DNA of 64,000 bases. It comes from Dyella sp. SG609. Its GTDB lineage: Bacteria > Pseudomonadota > Gammaproteobacteria > Xanthomonadales > Rhodanobacteraceae. Within the stretch, counting starts at the first letter, position 1. Each line of letters opens with the position of its first letter. Below the pieces are notes generated by a model. The model had not been told where the DNA came from. It did no database searches and worked only from the letters and a program-made list of their open reading frames with translations. This document shows positions 7,752-16,558 of this stretch, piece after piece. The DNA lies in the NCBI RefSeq assembly GCF_012275375.1, contig NZ_JAAZQJ010000016.1:1-64000 (forward strand). Direction: 5' to 3'. A program made the translations under genes and the position numbers.

Positions 7752-8396
7752 ATGTACAGCATTGTCCTGGTCGATGACCACGCCATAGTCCGCGAAGGCT
7801 TCAAGCGGCTGATCGAATTGGAGCCGGACCTCGAGGTGGTGGCCGAGTGCCGCAGCGCCGACGACGCGGTGGAAGCCGTGAGCCAGCGCCGCCCCGACCT
7901 GGTCGCCCTGGACCTCTCCCTGCCCGACGGCAGCGGCCTGCCGCTGATCGAGCACCTGCGCAGCGTGGCCGACCAGACCCGCATCGTGGTGCTGAGCATG
8001 CACGACGGCGAACCGTATGTTTCCGAAGCGCTGCGCCGCGGCGCCAGCGGCTACGTCACCAAGGGCGTGGCGCCGGAAGAGCTGGTGGCCGGCCTGCGCG
8101 CGGTGATGCAGGGCGAGTGTTTCCTGAGCTCCGATTTGCGCCAGCGCCGCGCCGAACGGCCGAGCGAGGCGCTGGATCCGATCAACCGCCTCACCAGCCG
8201 CGAGCGCGAGGTGTTTCTGCTGCTGGCGGAAGGGCGTGCGCCGAAGCAGGTGGCAGGTGAGTTGGGGATCGGACAGAAGACCGTCTACATCCACCGCGCC
8301 AGCCTGATGGGGAAGCTGGGGGCGGGGTCGGAACTGGATCTTTACCGGATGGCGAGCGAGCGGGGGTTGTTGCCGCGGCGCGAGGGGAAGGGCTGA
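7752..8396 (+). CDS. LuxR/NarL-family response regulator
   Basis: The 214-residue protein has a receiver domain (residues 1-120) with acidic pocket VDDH, phosphoacceptor Asp in LVALDLSLPDG, and the conserved Lys in GASGYVTKG. A C-terminal LuxR-type helix-turn-helix (LTSREREVFLLLAEGRAPKQ, then GIGQKTVYIHRASLMGKLG) makes it a DNA-binding regulator of the NarL/UhpA/GacA class. It is the likely partner of the divergent HisKA_3 kinase. The start ATG 7752 aligns with the normal receiver N terminus. Its targets are unknown; promoters in the kinase/regulator gap and the structured RNA beyond the kinase are natural candidates. Confidence 0.92.
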   Translation: MYSIVLVDDHAIVREGFKRLIELEPDLEVVAECRSADDAVEAVSQRRPDLVALDLSLPDGSGLPLIEHLRSVADQTRIVVLSMHDGEPYVSEALRRGASGYVTKGVAPEELVAGLRAVMQGECFLSSDLRQRRAERPSEALDPINRLTSREREVFLLLAEGRAPKQVAGELGIGQKTVYIHRASLMGKLGAGSELDLYRMASERGLLPRREGKG

Positions 8397-8430
8397 GGCT
8401 TCAGCCTTTCAAGCTAGCCACAACCTCTCC

Positions 8431-8565
8431 CGTCATTCCGGCGTAGGCCGGAATCCAGTAGCGGGGCGCCTGATAAATGCGTGGGCGTTCAAAGGCATGG
8501 CCTTTGTGCTTTTCGCGATAATCCGACGCTGACGTCACTGGATTCCTGCCTGCGCAGGAATGACG
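8431..8565. repeat. Interspersed repeat family B, copy 1
   Basis: The ends CGTCATTCCGGCGTAGGCCG and, inverted, CTGCGCAGGAATGACG flank a variable middle, and each end can form its own hairpin. Further copies lie at 26760-26893 and 50835-50970. This is a small non-coding mobile-like repeat of the type common in xanthomonads. Confidence 0.82.
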
Positions 8566-8574
8566 AGCAAAAGC

Positions 8575-10251
8575 TCAGGCCGTCTGCGCCCTATCCAGCA
8601 TCTGCTTCGCGTGCGCCCGCGTCTCCTTGGTGATCTCCACCCCGCCCAGCATCCGCGCCAGCTCGTCGCGACGTCCGTTCGCATCCAGCTTCTCGATCCG
8701 CGTCTGCGTCGAACTGCCGTCGCTGTGCTTGCTCACCCGCAGATGCGCATGCCCCTGCGCCGCCACCTGCGGCAGATGGGTGACGCACAGCACCTGCCGC
8801 TGGCCGCCCAGGGCGCGCAGCTTCTGGCCGACCACTTCGGCCACGGCGCCGCCGATGCCGGTGTCCACTTCGTCGAACACCATGGTGCCGACCGTGTCCT
8901 TGCCCAGCGTGGCCACTTCGATGGCCAGGCTGATGCGTGCCAGTTCGCCGCCGGAGGCCACCTTGCGCAGCGGGCGCGGCGGCTGGCCGGGGTTGGCGCT
9001 GACCAGCAGCTCGCAGCGTTCGCGGCCCTGCGGGTCCGGTTCGTCGCTGCCGGCCGGTTCCAGCTCGATCACCAGCTGGCCGCCGGCCATGCCCAGTTCC
9101 GACATCAGCGCGCCGACTTCCTTGCCCAGTTTGGCGGCCGCCGCCGTGCGGGCTTTGCTGAGCTTCGTCGCCGCGGCGTCGTAATCGCGGCGCAGCTGGT
9201 CGCGCTGGGCGGCCAGCTGTTCCAGCGCTTCGCCGGCGCCTTCCAGTTCGGTGAGTTCCGCGCGCAGGGCGGCGGTTTTCTCGTGCAGGTCGGACACCGG
9301 CGTGCGGTGCTTGCGCGAGAGCTCGTGCAGGCGGGTGAGGTGGGTGTCGACCTCGGTGTAGCGCTCCGGGTCCAGGTCCACGTCCTGGGCGTAGCGATTG
9401 AGGCCGTCGGCGGCTTCGCCCAGCTGGATGGCGGCGTCGTCCAGTAGCTGCAGCAGCGGGGCGAGGCGGTCGTCCAGGGCGGCCAGCTTGTCCAGGTCGG
9501 CGTGGGCGCGGGCCAGGGCGCGGCTGAGCGCCAGCTCGCTGTCGCCGTCGATCAGCTCGGCCACGCCGGAGGCGCCTTCGGCCAGCCGGCCGGCATTGGC
9601 CAGGCGCTTGTGGCTGGCTTCCAGCTCCGCCAGTTCGGCCGGGGCCAGCACCCATTGCTCCAGTTCCGCCGCCTCGTGGCGCAGCAGTTCCAGGCGCTGC
9701 TCGCGGTCTTCGCCGCCGCTGAGCTTGCGGATGCGCGCGCCGGCCTCGCGCCACTGCACGGCGCTGTCGCGGGCCTGGGCCAGCAGTTCGTCGTGGCCGG
9801 CGTAGGCGTCCAGCAGTGCCATCTGGTGGGCGCGGGAGAGCAGGGCCTGGTGCTCGTGCTGGCCGTGGATTTCCACCAGCAGGGTGGCCAGCTCGCCGAG
9901 CTGGCTGGCGCTGGCCGGACGGCCGTTGATCCAGGCGCGCGAGCTGCCCTCGGCGCGGATCACCCGGCGCAGGCGGCAGCTGCCGTCCTCTTCGTCCAGT
10001 TCCTCGCTGCGCAGCCATTCGCGCGCCTCGGGCAGGGCGGCCAGGTCGAATTCGGCGGCCAGTTCCGCGCGGTCGCTGCCGGCGCGGACCATGCCGCTGT
10101 CGGCGCGGCCGCCGGCCAGCAGCAGCAGGGCGTCGACCTGCAGGGACTTGCCGGCGCCGGTCTCGCCGCTGACCACGGTAAGGCCTGGGCCGAAGGCGAT
10201 CTCGGCTTCTTCTACTACTGCGAAATGGCGGACGTAGAGCGAGGTAAGCAT
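8575..10251 (-). CDS. recN: DNA repair ATPase RecN
   Basis: The 558-residue SMC-like protein acts in double-strand break repair. It has Walker A SGETGAGKS near residue 30, a long central coiled-coil region (about 150-360), the ABC signature ASGGELARISLA, and Walker B VFDEVDTGIGG, followed by QVLCVTHLPQVAAQ. Length and order match family members. It lies divergent from hrcA; recN next to hrcA-grpE-dnaK is common in Xanthomonadales and other proteobacteria. No obvious LexA box was seen in the short upstream region. Confidence 0.97.
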   Translation of the reverse strand: MLTSLYVRHFAVVEEAEIAFGPGLTVVSGETGAGKSLQVDALLLLAGGRADSGMVRAGSDRAELAAEFDLAALPEAREWLRSEELDEEDGSCRLRRVIRAEGSSRAWINGRPASASQLGELATLLVEIHGQHEHQALLSRAHQMALLDAYAGHDELLAQARDSAVQWREAGARIRKLSGGEDREQRLELLRHEAAELEQWVLAPAELAELEASHKRLANAGRLAEGASGVAELIDGDSELALSRALARAHADLDKLAALDDRLAPLLQLLDDAAIQLGEAADGLNRYAQDVDLDPERYTEVDTHLTRLHELSRKHRTPVSDLHEKTAALRAELTELEGAGEALEQLAAQRDQLRRDYDAAATKLSKARTAAAAKLGKEVGALMSELGMAGGQLVIELEPAGSDEPDPQGRERCELLVSANPGQPPRPLRKVASGGELARISLAIEVATLGKDTVGTMVFDEVDTGIGGAVAEVVGQKLRALGGQRQVLCVTHLPQVAAQGHAHLRVSKHSDGSSTQTRIEKLDANGRRDELARMLGGVEITKETRAHAKQMLDRAQTA

Positions 10252-10351
10252 GGGGTATCGCGTCGGTGAGTCGGAGGATTGTAAAGGCAGACCCCGGCGG
10301 GGAGGAGCGGGCCTGAACGCCCCCGGTACCAGCCCCCGCCTGTCCGGTTTT

Positions 10352-10380
10352 CTTGCAAACTAGCGGACCAAACCTTATTT
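10352..10380 (+). promoter_or_regulatory. Possible RpoH (sigma-32) promoter of hrcA
   Basis: CTTGCAA and CCTTATTT are 14 bases apart, close to the heat-shock consensus CTTGAAA-N(11-15)-CCCCATnT. The same stretch can also be read as a sigma-70 pair TTGCAA/TATTTC with 17 bases between. It ends 31 bases before the hrcA start. Confidence 0.5.
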
Positions 10381-10411
10381 CTTAGCCGTCTCACGGATTG
10401 CCACAGCGCGC

Positions 10412-11473
10412 ATGTCACGACCTCTCGCCCACGACCTGGATATCCGCGCCCGGCGGCTGCTGCGCACGCTGATCGCGCAGTACCTGGCCGACGGCGAGCC
10501 GGTGGGATCGCGCACCCTGTCGCGCTCCTCCGGGCTGGACGTCAGCCCCGCCACCATCCGCAACATCATGGCCGACCTCGAAGACGCCGGCCTGGTCGCC
10601 TCGCCGCACACCTCGGCCGGCCGCGTGCCGACGCCGCGCGGCCTGCGCCTGTTCGTGGACAGCCTGATCGAGCTGCAGCCGCTGCCGCACGAGGAGATGG
10701 CCCGCCTGCAGCGCGAGCTGCCGGCCGGCCCCACCACCACGCGCGACCTGCTGGGCAACGTGTCCAGCCTGCTCTCGGCCATGACCCATTTCGCCGGCGT
10801 GGTCACGGTGCCGCGGCAGGTGGATTTCCCGCTGCGCCATATCGACTTCGTGGCCCTGCCCGAGGCGCGCGTGCTGGTGATCCTGGTGTTCTCGGACAAC
10901 CAGGTGCAGAACCGCGTGATCCAGCTGGCCAAGCCATTGGACCCGGGCGAGCTGGAACAGGCCGCCAATTACCTCAATGCGCATTTCGCCGGGCTGCGCC
11001 TGGACGACATCCGCGCCCACCTGCTGCGCGAGCTGCGCGAGGCCAGCAGCGAACTGAACCGGATGATGTCCAGCACGGTGGAGCTCGCCGCCGCCTCGTT
11101 CGCGCCGCAGAGCGAGAGCGACGACGTGCTGGTCAGCGGCCAGACCAACCTCATGGGCTACGCCGAACTGGCCAACCTGGAGCGCCTGCGCGAGCTGTTC
11201 GAGGCGTTCCAGAAGAAAAACGAGCTGCTGCAGCTGATGGAAGTGTGCGCCCGGGCGCCGGGCGTGCGGCTGTTCATCGGCGAGGAATCGGGCTTCGCGG
11301 CACTGGACGGCTGCAGCGTGGTCACCGCCACCTACGGCACCCAGGGGCGCGTGCTGGGGGCGGTCGGGGTGATCGGCCCCACCCGCATGGCCTACGAGCG
11401 GGTGATCCCGGTCGTGCAGGCCACGGCCGGCGTGCTGAGCGACGCCTTGAATCGCGCCGCCACGGCCTTATAA
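10412..11473 (+). CDS. hrcA: Heat-inducible transcription repressor HrcA
   Basis: The 353-residue protein has an N-terminal winged helix (LLRTLIAQYLADGEPVGSRT, then ATIRNIMADLEDAGLV), the family stretch SPHTSAGRVPTPRGLRLFVD, and a C-terminal GAF-like regulatory domain ending GAVGVIGPTRMAYERVIPVV. HrcA normally binds CIRCE elements, classically before groESL, and is itself folded by GroEL. No CIRCE (TTAGCACTC-N9-GAGTGCTAA) was found upstream of hrcA, grpE or dnaK here, so its target is probably elsewhere. It leads the grpE-dnaK-dnaJ block. Confidence 0.97.
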   Translation: MSRPLAHDLDIRARRLLRTLIAQYLADGEPVGSRTLSRSSGLDVSPATIRNIMADLEDAGLVASPHTSAGRVPTPRGLRLFVDSLIELQPLPHEEMARLQRELPAGPTTTRDLLGNVSSLLSAMTHFAGVVTVPRQVDFPLRHIDFVALPEARVLVILVFSDNQVQNRVIQLAKPLDPGELEQAANYLNAHFAGLRLDDIRAHLLRELREASSELNRMMSSTVELAAASFAPQSESDDVLVSGQTNLMGYAELANLERLRELFEAFQKKNELLQLMEVCARAPGVRLFIGEESGFAALDGCSVVTATYGTQGRVLGAVGVIGPTRMAYERVIPVVQATAGVLSDALNRAATAL

Positions 11474-11555
11474 CCGCCACGGGAGGCGGGGTTACCCGCG
11501 CAATGTAGGGAGGTCGGCACGCCGTGCCGGCCATGTTTGGGTTTTGGAGTCTTTC

Positions 11556-12089
11556 ATGCAGAACAACGACCAGCAGGTGCCCAGCGGGGCGCCCGAGGCC
11601 AACGCGCCGGACGCGCAGGCCCACGCCGAACTCGAGGCCTTGAAGGCCCGGGTCGCCGAACTCGAAGCCGCCAACACGGAGCTGCGCGACACCGTGCTGC
11701 GCGAGAAGGCCGAGATCGAGAACCAGCGCCGCCGCCTGCACCGCGACGTGGAGCAGGCCCGCCGCTTCGCCAACGAAAAGCTGCTCAACGAGCTGCTGCC
11801 GGTGTACGACGGCCTGGAAATGGGCCTGACGGTGGAAGGCGGCGACGTGGCCAGCGTGCGCGAGGGCATCGCGCTCACGCTCAAGTCGCTGCTGAAGATC
11901 GCCGAGAACAACGGCCTCGTGCAGGTCGACCCGGTCGGCCAGCCGCTGGACCCGGAGCGCCATCACGCGGTGAGCATGGTGGAAGCGCCGGGCAAGGCGC
12001 CGAACACGGTGGTCAGCGTGCTGCAGAAGGGCTACGTGCTGAACGACCGCCTGCTGCGTCCCGCGCTGGTCGCGGTCGCCAAGGACTGA
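11556..12089 (+). CDS. grpE: Nucleotide exchange factor GrpE
   Basis: The 177-residue co-chaperone releases ADP from DnaK. The N-terminal 30 residues are acidic and disordered, followed by a long coiled coil (about 25-90; ALKARVAELEAANTELRDTV, then EIENQRRRLHRDVEQARRFA) and the C-terminal beta domain (VDPVGQPLDPERHHAVSMVE, then LQKGYVLNDRLLRPALVAV), all characteristic. ATG 11556 is preferred because GGAG lies six bases upstream; a TTG at 11544 overlaps that site. It lies between hrcA and dnaK. Confidence 0.97.
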   Translation: MQNNDQQVPSGAPEANAPDAQAHAELEALKARVAELEAANTELRDTVLREKAEIENQRRRLHRDVEQARRFANEKLLNELLPVYDGLEMGLTVEGGDVASVREGIALTLKSLLKIAENNGLVQVDPVGQPLDPERHHAVSMVEAPGKAPNTVVSVLQKGYVLNDRLLRPALVAVAKD

Positions 12090-12158
12090 CCTGGGTTTGG
12101 CCGCCTGAACGCGGCCACGCCGACAGCTTCAAAACACCAGAGAAGGGTCCGCCGGCGC

Positions 12159-12186
12159 GTTGAATCGCCTGAGCCGGGCCCCATTT
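12159..12186 (+). promoter_or_regulatory. RpoH (sigma-32)-type promoter of dnaK
   Basis: GTTGAAT and a full CCCCATTT are separated by 13 bases, an excellent fit to the heat-shock promoter consensus. The -10 element ends 50 bases before the dnaK start, so dnaK-dnaJ can be induced apart from hrcA-grpE. Confidence 0.75.
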
Positions 12187-12236
12187 GACCAGACATCGCG
12201 GCCGCGGGGCCGCATCGAGATTCGGAGCATACAGAC

Positions 12237-14159
12237 ATGGGCAAGATCATCGGCATCGACCTGGGTACGACCAACTCCTGCGTCGCCATCATGGACGGCA
12301 GTACGGCCAAGGTCATCGAGAACTCGGAAGGCGATCGCACCACGCCTTCGATCGTCGCTTTCACCAAGGACGGCGAAGTGCTGGTGGGCGCGCCCGCCAA
12401 GCGCCAGAGCGTGACCAACCCGAAGAACACCTTCTACGCGGTGAAGCGCCTGATCGGCCGCAAGTTCACCGACGCCGAGGTGCAGAAAGACCTGCACATC
12501 GTGCCGTACGGCATCGTCGCGCACGACAACGGCGACGCCTGGGTCAGCACCGCCGACGGCAAGAAGATGGCGCCGCAGGAGATCTCGGCGAAGGTGCTGA
12601 TGAAGATGAAGAAGACCGCCGAGGACTATCTCGGCGAGCCGGTCACCGAAGCGGTGATCACCGTGCCGGCCTACTTCAACGACAGCCAGCGCCAGGCCAC
12701 CAAGGACGCCGGCAAGATCGCCGGCCTGGAAGTGAAGCGCATCATCAACGAGCCGACCGCGGCGGCCCTGGCCTACGGCCTGGACAAGAAGGGCGGCGAC
12801 CGCAAGATCGCGGTGTACGACCTGGGCGGCGGCACCTTCGACGTGTCGATCATCGAGATCGCCGACGTCGACGGCGAGAAGCAGTTCGAGGTGCTGGCCA
12901 CCAACGGCGACACCTTCCTGGGCGGCGAAGACTTCGACCTGCGCGTCATCGACTACCTGGTGGAAGAGTTCAAGAAGGACCAGGGCATGGACCTGCGCAA
13001 GGACCCGCTGGCCCTGCAGCGCCTGAAGGACGCCGCCGAGCGCGCCAAGATCGAGCTGTCCTCCAGCCACCAGACCGAAGTGAACCTGCCGTACGTCACG
13101 GCCGACGCCTCGGGCCCGAAGCACCTCAACATCAAGCTGACCCGCGCCAAGCTCGAAGCGCTGGTGGAAGACCTGGTCAAGCGCACCATCGAACCCTGCC
13201 GCACCGCGCTGAACGATGCGGGCCTGCGCGTCTCGGACATCGACGAGGTGATCCTGGTCGGCGGCCAGACCCGCATGCCCAAGGTGCAGGAGTCGGTGAA
13301 GGACTTCTTCGGCAAGGAGCCGCGCAAGGACGTCAACCCCGATGAGGCCGTGGCCGTGGGCGCCGCGATCCAGGGCGGCGTGCTGGGCGGTTCGGTCAAG
13401 GACGTGCTGCTGCTGGACGTGACCCCGCTGTCGCTGGGCATCGAGACCATGGGCGGCGTGATGACCAAGCTGATCGAGAAGAACACCACGGTGCCGACCA
13501 AGGCCTCGCAGGTGTTCTCCACCGCCGACGACAACCAGACCGCGGTGACCGTGCACGTGCTGCAGGGTGAGCGCGAGCGCGCCAGCGCGAACAAGTCGCT
13601 GGGCAAGTTCGACCTCACCGGCATCGATGCCGCGCCGCGCGGCATGCCGCAGATCGAAGTGACTTTTGACATCGACGCCAACGGCATCCTGCACGTGTCG
13701 GCCAAGGACAAGAAGACCGGCAAGGAACAGAAGATCGAGATCAAGGCCGGCTCGGGCCTGTCCGAGGAGGAGATCGCCCGCATGGTCGCGGACGCCGAGG
13801 CCAACAAGGAAGAAGACCGCAAGTTCCAGGAACTGGTCAGCACCCGCAACAAGGCCGACCAGCTGGTGCACGCCACCCGCAGCGCGCTGAAGGAGCACGG
13901 CGGCAAGGTGCCGGGCGAGCAGCTGAGCACGATCGAAGGCGCGCTGTCGGAGCTTGAGAAGGCGAAGGACGGCGACGACAAGGCCGCGATCGAGGCGAAG
14001 ATCGAGAAGCTGGAGCAGGCCGCGCAGGCGCTGAACGCGGCGGCCCAGGGCGCCGGTGCCGGTGGTCCGCAGGCCGGCCCGCAGGGCGGCGCTTCCGGTG
14101 CGGCCGACGACGTGGTCGATGCCGAGTTCACCGAAGTGAAGGGCGACGACAAGAAGTGA
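12237..14159 (+). CDS. dnaK: Chaperone Hsp70, DnaK
   Basis: The 640-residue chaperone folds and refolds proteins in an ATP cycle with DnaJ and GrpE. The ATPase domain opens with [12 protein letters not shown] and contains the phosphate loop [12 protein letters not shown] and the VGGQTRMP segment. The substrate-binding domain (from about residue 390) includes [18 protein letters not shown], and the helical lid follows. The tail is Gly/Ala/Gln-rich and ends GDDKK instead of the E. coli EEVD-like end. Length is typical. Confidence 0.99.
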   Translation: MGKIIGIDLGTTNSCVAIMDGSTAKVIENSEGDRTTPSIVAFTKDGEVLVGAPAKRQSVTNPKNTFYAVKRLIGRKFTDAEVQKDLHIVPYGIVAHDNGDAWVSTADGKKMAPQEISAKVLMKMKKTAEDYLGEPVTEAVITVPAYFNDSQRQATKDAGKIAGLEVKRIINEPTAAALAYGLDKKGGDRKIAVYDLGGGTFDVSIIEIADVDGEKQFEVLATNGDTFLGGEDFDLRVIDYLVEEFKKDQGMDLRKDPLALQRLKDAAERAKIELSSSHQTEVNLPYVTADASGPKHLNIKLTRAKLEALVEDLVKRTIEPCRTALNDAGLRVSDIDEVILVGGQTRMPKVQESVKDFFGKEPRKDVNPDEAVAVGAAIQGGVLGGSVKDVLLLDVTPLSLGIETMGGVMTKLIEKNTTVPTKASQVFSTADDNQTAVTVHVLQGERERASANKSLGKFDLTGIDAAPRGMPQIEVTFDIDANGILHVSAKDKKTGKEQKIEIKAGSGLSEEEIARMVADAEANKEEDRKFQELVSTRNKADQLVHATRSALKEHGGKVPGEQLSTIEGALSELEKAKDGDDKAAIEAKIEKLEQAAQALNAAAQGAGAGGPQAGPQGGASGAADDVVDAEFTEVKGDDKK

Positions 14160-14188
14160 TGGAGCGGCCGTCATGGCCGATCTGACGC

Positions 14189-14223
14189 AGCCCGCGCCTG
14201 GGGAAACCGAGGCGCGGGCTGTT
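14189..14223 (+). terminator. Hairpin between dnaK and dnaJ
   Basis: AGCCCGCGCCT pairs perfectly with AGGCGCGGGCT and is followed only by GTTT. The weak T run suggests partial termination or a stabiliser of the upstream mRNA, lowering dnaJ relative to dnaK. Confidence 0.65.
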
Positions 14224-14287
14224 TCGTGAGGAGAGTCATGGATCGCCGCCGATTCATGGAAAGCAGCGATCCAAGTCGGAAACCAGC

Positions 14288-15415
14288 ATGAGCAAGCGCG
14301 ACTATTACGAAATCCTCGACGTCGAACGGACGGTGACCGAGGTCGAACTGAAGAAGTCCTTCCGCCGCCTGGCGATGAAGTACCACCCGGACCGCTGTCC
14401 GGACGATCCGCATGCGCAGGAGAAGTTCAAGGAGGCCAAGGAGGCCTACGAGGTGCTGTCCGATCCGCAGAAGCGCTCGCTGTACGACCAGCACGGACAC
14501 GCCGCGTTCGAAGGCGGCATGGGCGGGCGCGGCGCCGGCGGCTTCGGCGACATGGGCGATATCTTCGGCGACATCTTCGGCGACATTTTCGGCATGGGCG
14601 GCGGCGGGCGCGGACGCACGCGCCGCGGCGCCGACCTGCGCTACCTGATGGAACTGGATCTCGAGGAAGCCGTGTTCGGCGTCGAGAAGAACATCCAGGT
14701 GCCGACCCAGGTGAACTGCCACCACTGCAACGGCTCCGGCTCCGAAGACGGCAAGACCGCGCAGTGCCGCACCTGCAACGGCCACGGCCGCGTGCGCATG
14801 CAGAACGGCATCTTCTCGATCCAGCAGACCTGCCCGCATTGCGGCGGCGCCGGCCAGACCATCGAGAAACCCTGCCGCCCCTGCCGCGGCGAAGGCCGCC
14901 TGGAAGAAAACCGCACGCTGTCGGTGCGCATTCCGGCCGGCGTGGACACGGGCGACCGCATCCGCCTCACCGGCCAGGGCGAAGCCGGCGGCGCGGGCGC
15001 CGAGGCCGGCGACCTGTACGTGGAAGTGCACGTGCGCGACCACGCCATCTTCCAGCGCCAGGGCAACGATCTTTACTGCGAGCTGCCGATCCGTTTCGGC
15101 CAGGCCGCGCTCGGCGCCGAGCTGCTGGTGCCGACGCTGGAAGGCGAGGTGTCGATCCAGGTGCCGCCGGAAACCCAGACGGGGCAGCAGTTCCGCCTGC
15201 GCGGCCGCGGCGTGAAGTCGGTGCGCAGCGGGCGCACGGGCGACCTGATCTGCCACGTGGTGGTGGAAACCCCGGTGCGCCTGACCAGGCAGCAGCGCGA
15301 GCTGATGGAGCAGCTGGAAGCCACCTTCACCCACGACGACGCCGACCAGCACACGCCGCGCGCCAAGACCTGGGTGGATGGCGTGAAGCAGTTCTGGTCG
15401 CGCGTCACGTCGTAA
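14288..15415 (+). CDS. dnaJ: Co-chaperone Hsp40, DnaJ
   Basis: The 375-residue protein is a type I Hsp40. The J domain (1-70) has the HPD motif in [11 protein letters not shown] and is followed by a Gly/Phe-rich linker with [13 protein letters not shown] repeats. Four zinc motifs follow at about 140-200 ([32 protein letters not shown]), then the C-terminal substrate-binding domains. It stimulates DnaK ATPase and delivers clients. It lies 128 bases after dnaK, behind a hairpin that may reduce read-through. Confidence 0.98.
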   Translation: MSKRDYYEILDVERTVTEVELKKSFRRLAMKYHPDRCPDDPHAQEKFKEAKEAYEVLSDPQKRSLYDQHGHAAFEGGMGGRGAGGFGDMGDIFGDIFGDIFGMGGGGRGRTRRGADLRYLMELDLEEAVFGVEKNIQVPTQVNCHHCNGSGSEDGKTAQCRTCNGHGRVRMQNGIFSIQQTCPHCGGAGQTIEKPCRPCRGEGRLEENRTLSVRIPAGVDTGDRIRLTGQGEAGGAGAEAGDLYVEVHVRDHAIFQRQGNDLYCELPIRFGQAALGAELLVPTLEGEVSIQVPPETQTGQQFRLRGRGVKSVRSGRTGDLICHVVVETPVRLTRQQRELMEQLEATFTHDDADQHTPRAKTWVDGVKQFWSRVTS

Positions 15416-15494
15416 CAGCCGATCTTTGTCGGGATGTTGCGCCGGCGCGTGCCGGCGCTAGCATCGCCGCTTCACCGTCCGCAGGAGTTCCCGC

Positions 15495-16289
15495 ATGAGC
15501 CGTCCTCTCCGCCTCGCCGTCGTCGGCGCCACGGGCCGCATGGGACGCGCCTTGCTGGACCTGCTGAAGGACGACGCCCGGTTCGAGGTGGTGGCGGCGC
15601 TGGCCTCGTCGTCGCGGCTGGGCGAGCCGGTGCATGCCGGCGAGGAAGGCCTGCGCTACACGCGCGAATGGCCGGCCGTGGCGCCGGAGGTGGCGATCGA
15701 TTTCAGCGGCCCCGCTGGTCTCGGCGCCGCGCTTGCGCACTGCCGTGCGCACGGGATCGCCCTGGTCACCGGCACCACGGGGCTGGATCAGGCGCTGCAG
15801 GATCAACTCGCCGCCGCCACGCACGACATCCCCGTACTGCGCGCCGCCAACTTCAGCCTCGGCGTGGCCGTGCTGCGCCGCCTGGTGCGCGAAGCCGCGG
15901 CGGCCCTGCCGGACTGGGACCTGGACATTCTCGAAGCCCACCACAACCGCAAGGTGGACGCGCCCTCCGGCACTGCGCTGGCGCTGGGCGAAGCGGCGGC
16001 TGCCGGACGAAACGTGTCCTTGAGCGACAGCGCCGTCTATGCCCGCGAAGGCACCACCGGCCCGCGCGAGCACGGCAGCATCGGCTTTGCCGTGGTGCGC
16101 GGCGGCGACATCGTCGGCGAGCACGAGGTGTGGGTGATCGGGCAGGGCGAGCGGGTAGAACTCAATCACCGCGCCACCGACCGCTCGATCTTCGCCCGCG
16201 GCGCCATCGAAGCCGCGCACTGGCTGGCCGGCCGCCAGCCCGGCGCCTGGGACATCGACACCATGTTGTCCGAGCGCCTGCGGCGCTGA
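15495..16289 (+). CDS. dapB: 4-hydroxy-tetrahydrodipicolinate reductase DapB
   Basis: The 264-residue enzyme reduces 4-hydroxy-tetrahydrodipicolinate with NAD(P)H in lysine and diaminopimelate synthesis. The N-terminal Rossmann motif is VVGATGRMGRAL. The catalytic and substrate-binding segment EAHHNRKVDAPSGTAL lies at about 154-169, preceded by VTGTTGLD and AANFSLGV. Length is normal. dnaJ-dapB adjacency with carA next is a frequent xanthomonad order; here a six-gene insert separates dapB from carA. Confidence 0.97.
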   Translation: MSRPLRLAVVGATGRMGRALLDLLKDDARFEVVAALASSSRLGEPVHAGEEGLRYTREWPAVAPEVAIDFSGPAGLGAALAHCRAHGIALVTGTTGLDQALQDQLAAATHDIPVLRAANFSLGVAVLRRLVREAAAALPDWDLDILEAHHNRKVDAPSGTALALGEAAAAGRNVSLSDSAVYAREGTTGPREHGSIGFAVVRGGDIVGEHEVWVIGQGERVELNHRATDRSIFARGAIEAAHWLAGRQPGAWDIDTMLSERLRR

Positions 16290-16331
16290 GCGGCTTGCTG
16301 CGGCCCGGCGGCGCCGCTACCATGCCGCCCG

Positions 16332-16477
16332 TTGTCATTGGGGAGTAGCCATCCTCGCTCCCGGAAGCTTCGCTTCCACTACCAGAGGAATTCGCGTCAA
16401 CAGACTTGAAGCTTCGGCTTCATGGCGCGAATGGCAGCCGCTACCGGTCACGGTGGCCGCATGCCCGGCGAGACCTT
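16332..16477 (+). promoter_or_regulatory. yybP-ykoY manganese riboswitch
   Basis: The leader contains the family's first signature TTGGGGAGTAGCC (16339-16350) and the second GCGTCAACAGACTTG (16394-16408), the two loops that dock to hold Mn2+. Paired helices lie between them, with CGAGACC at the 3' side. It ends about 80 bases before the antiporter start. Known members switch on Mn2+ exporters when cytosolic Mn2+ is high. The helix boundaries given are approximate. Confidence 0.85.
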
Positions 16478-16558
16478 TGGCGCGACGCGCTTGCCCGGCC
16501 GGGCGAGGTGCGTCGTTGCCATCGGTTATCCGCTCGCCCGGCCTAGGATTCGAAGCCC

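Noticed and set aside
15437-15460. GCGCCGGC/GCCGGCGC hairpin after dnaJ as a terminator
   Set aside because: It has no T run and is a simple GC palindrome; it may be a chance or REP-like hairpin.
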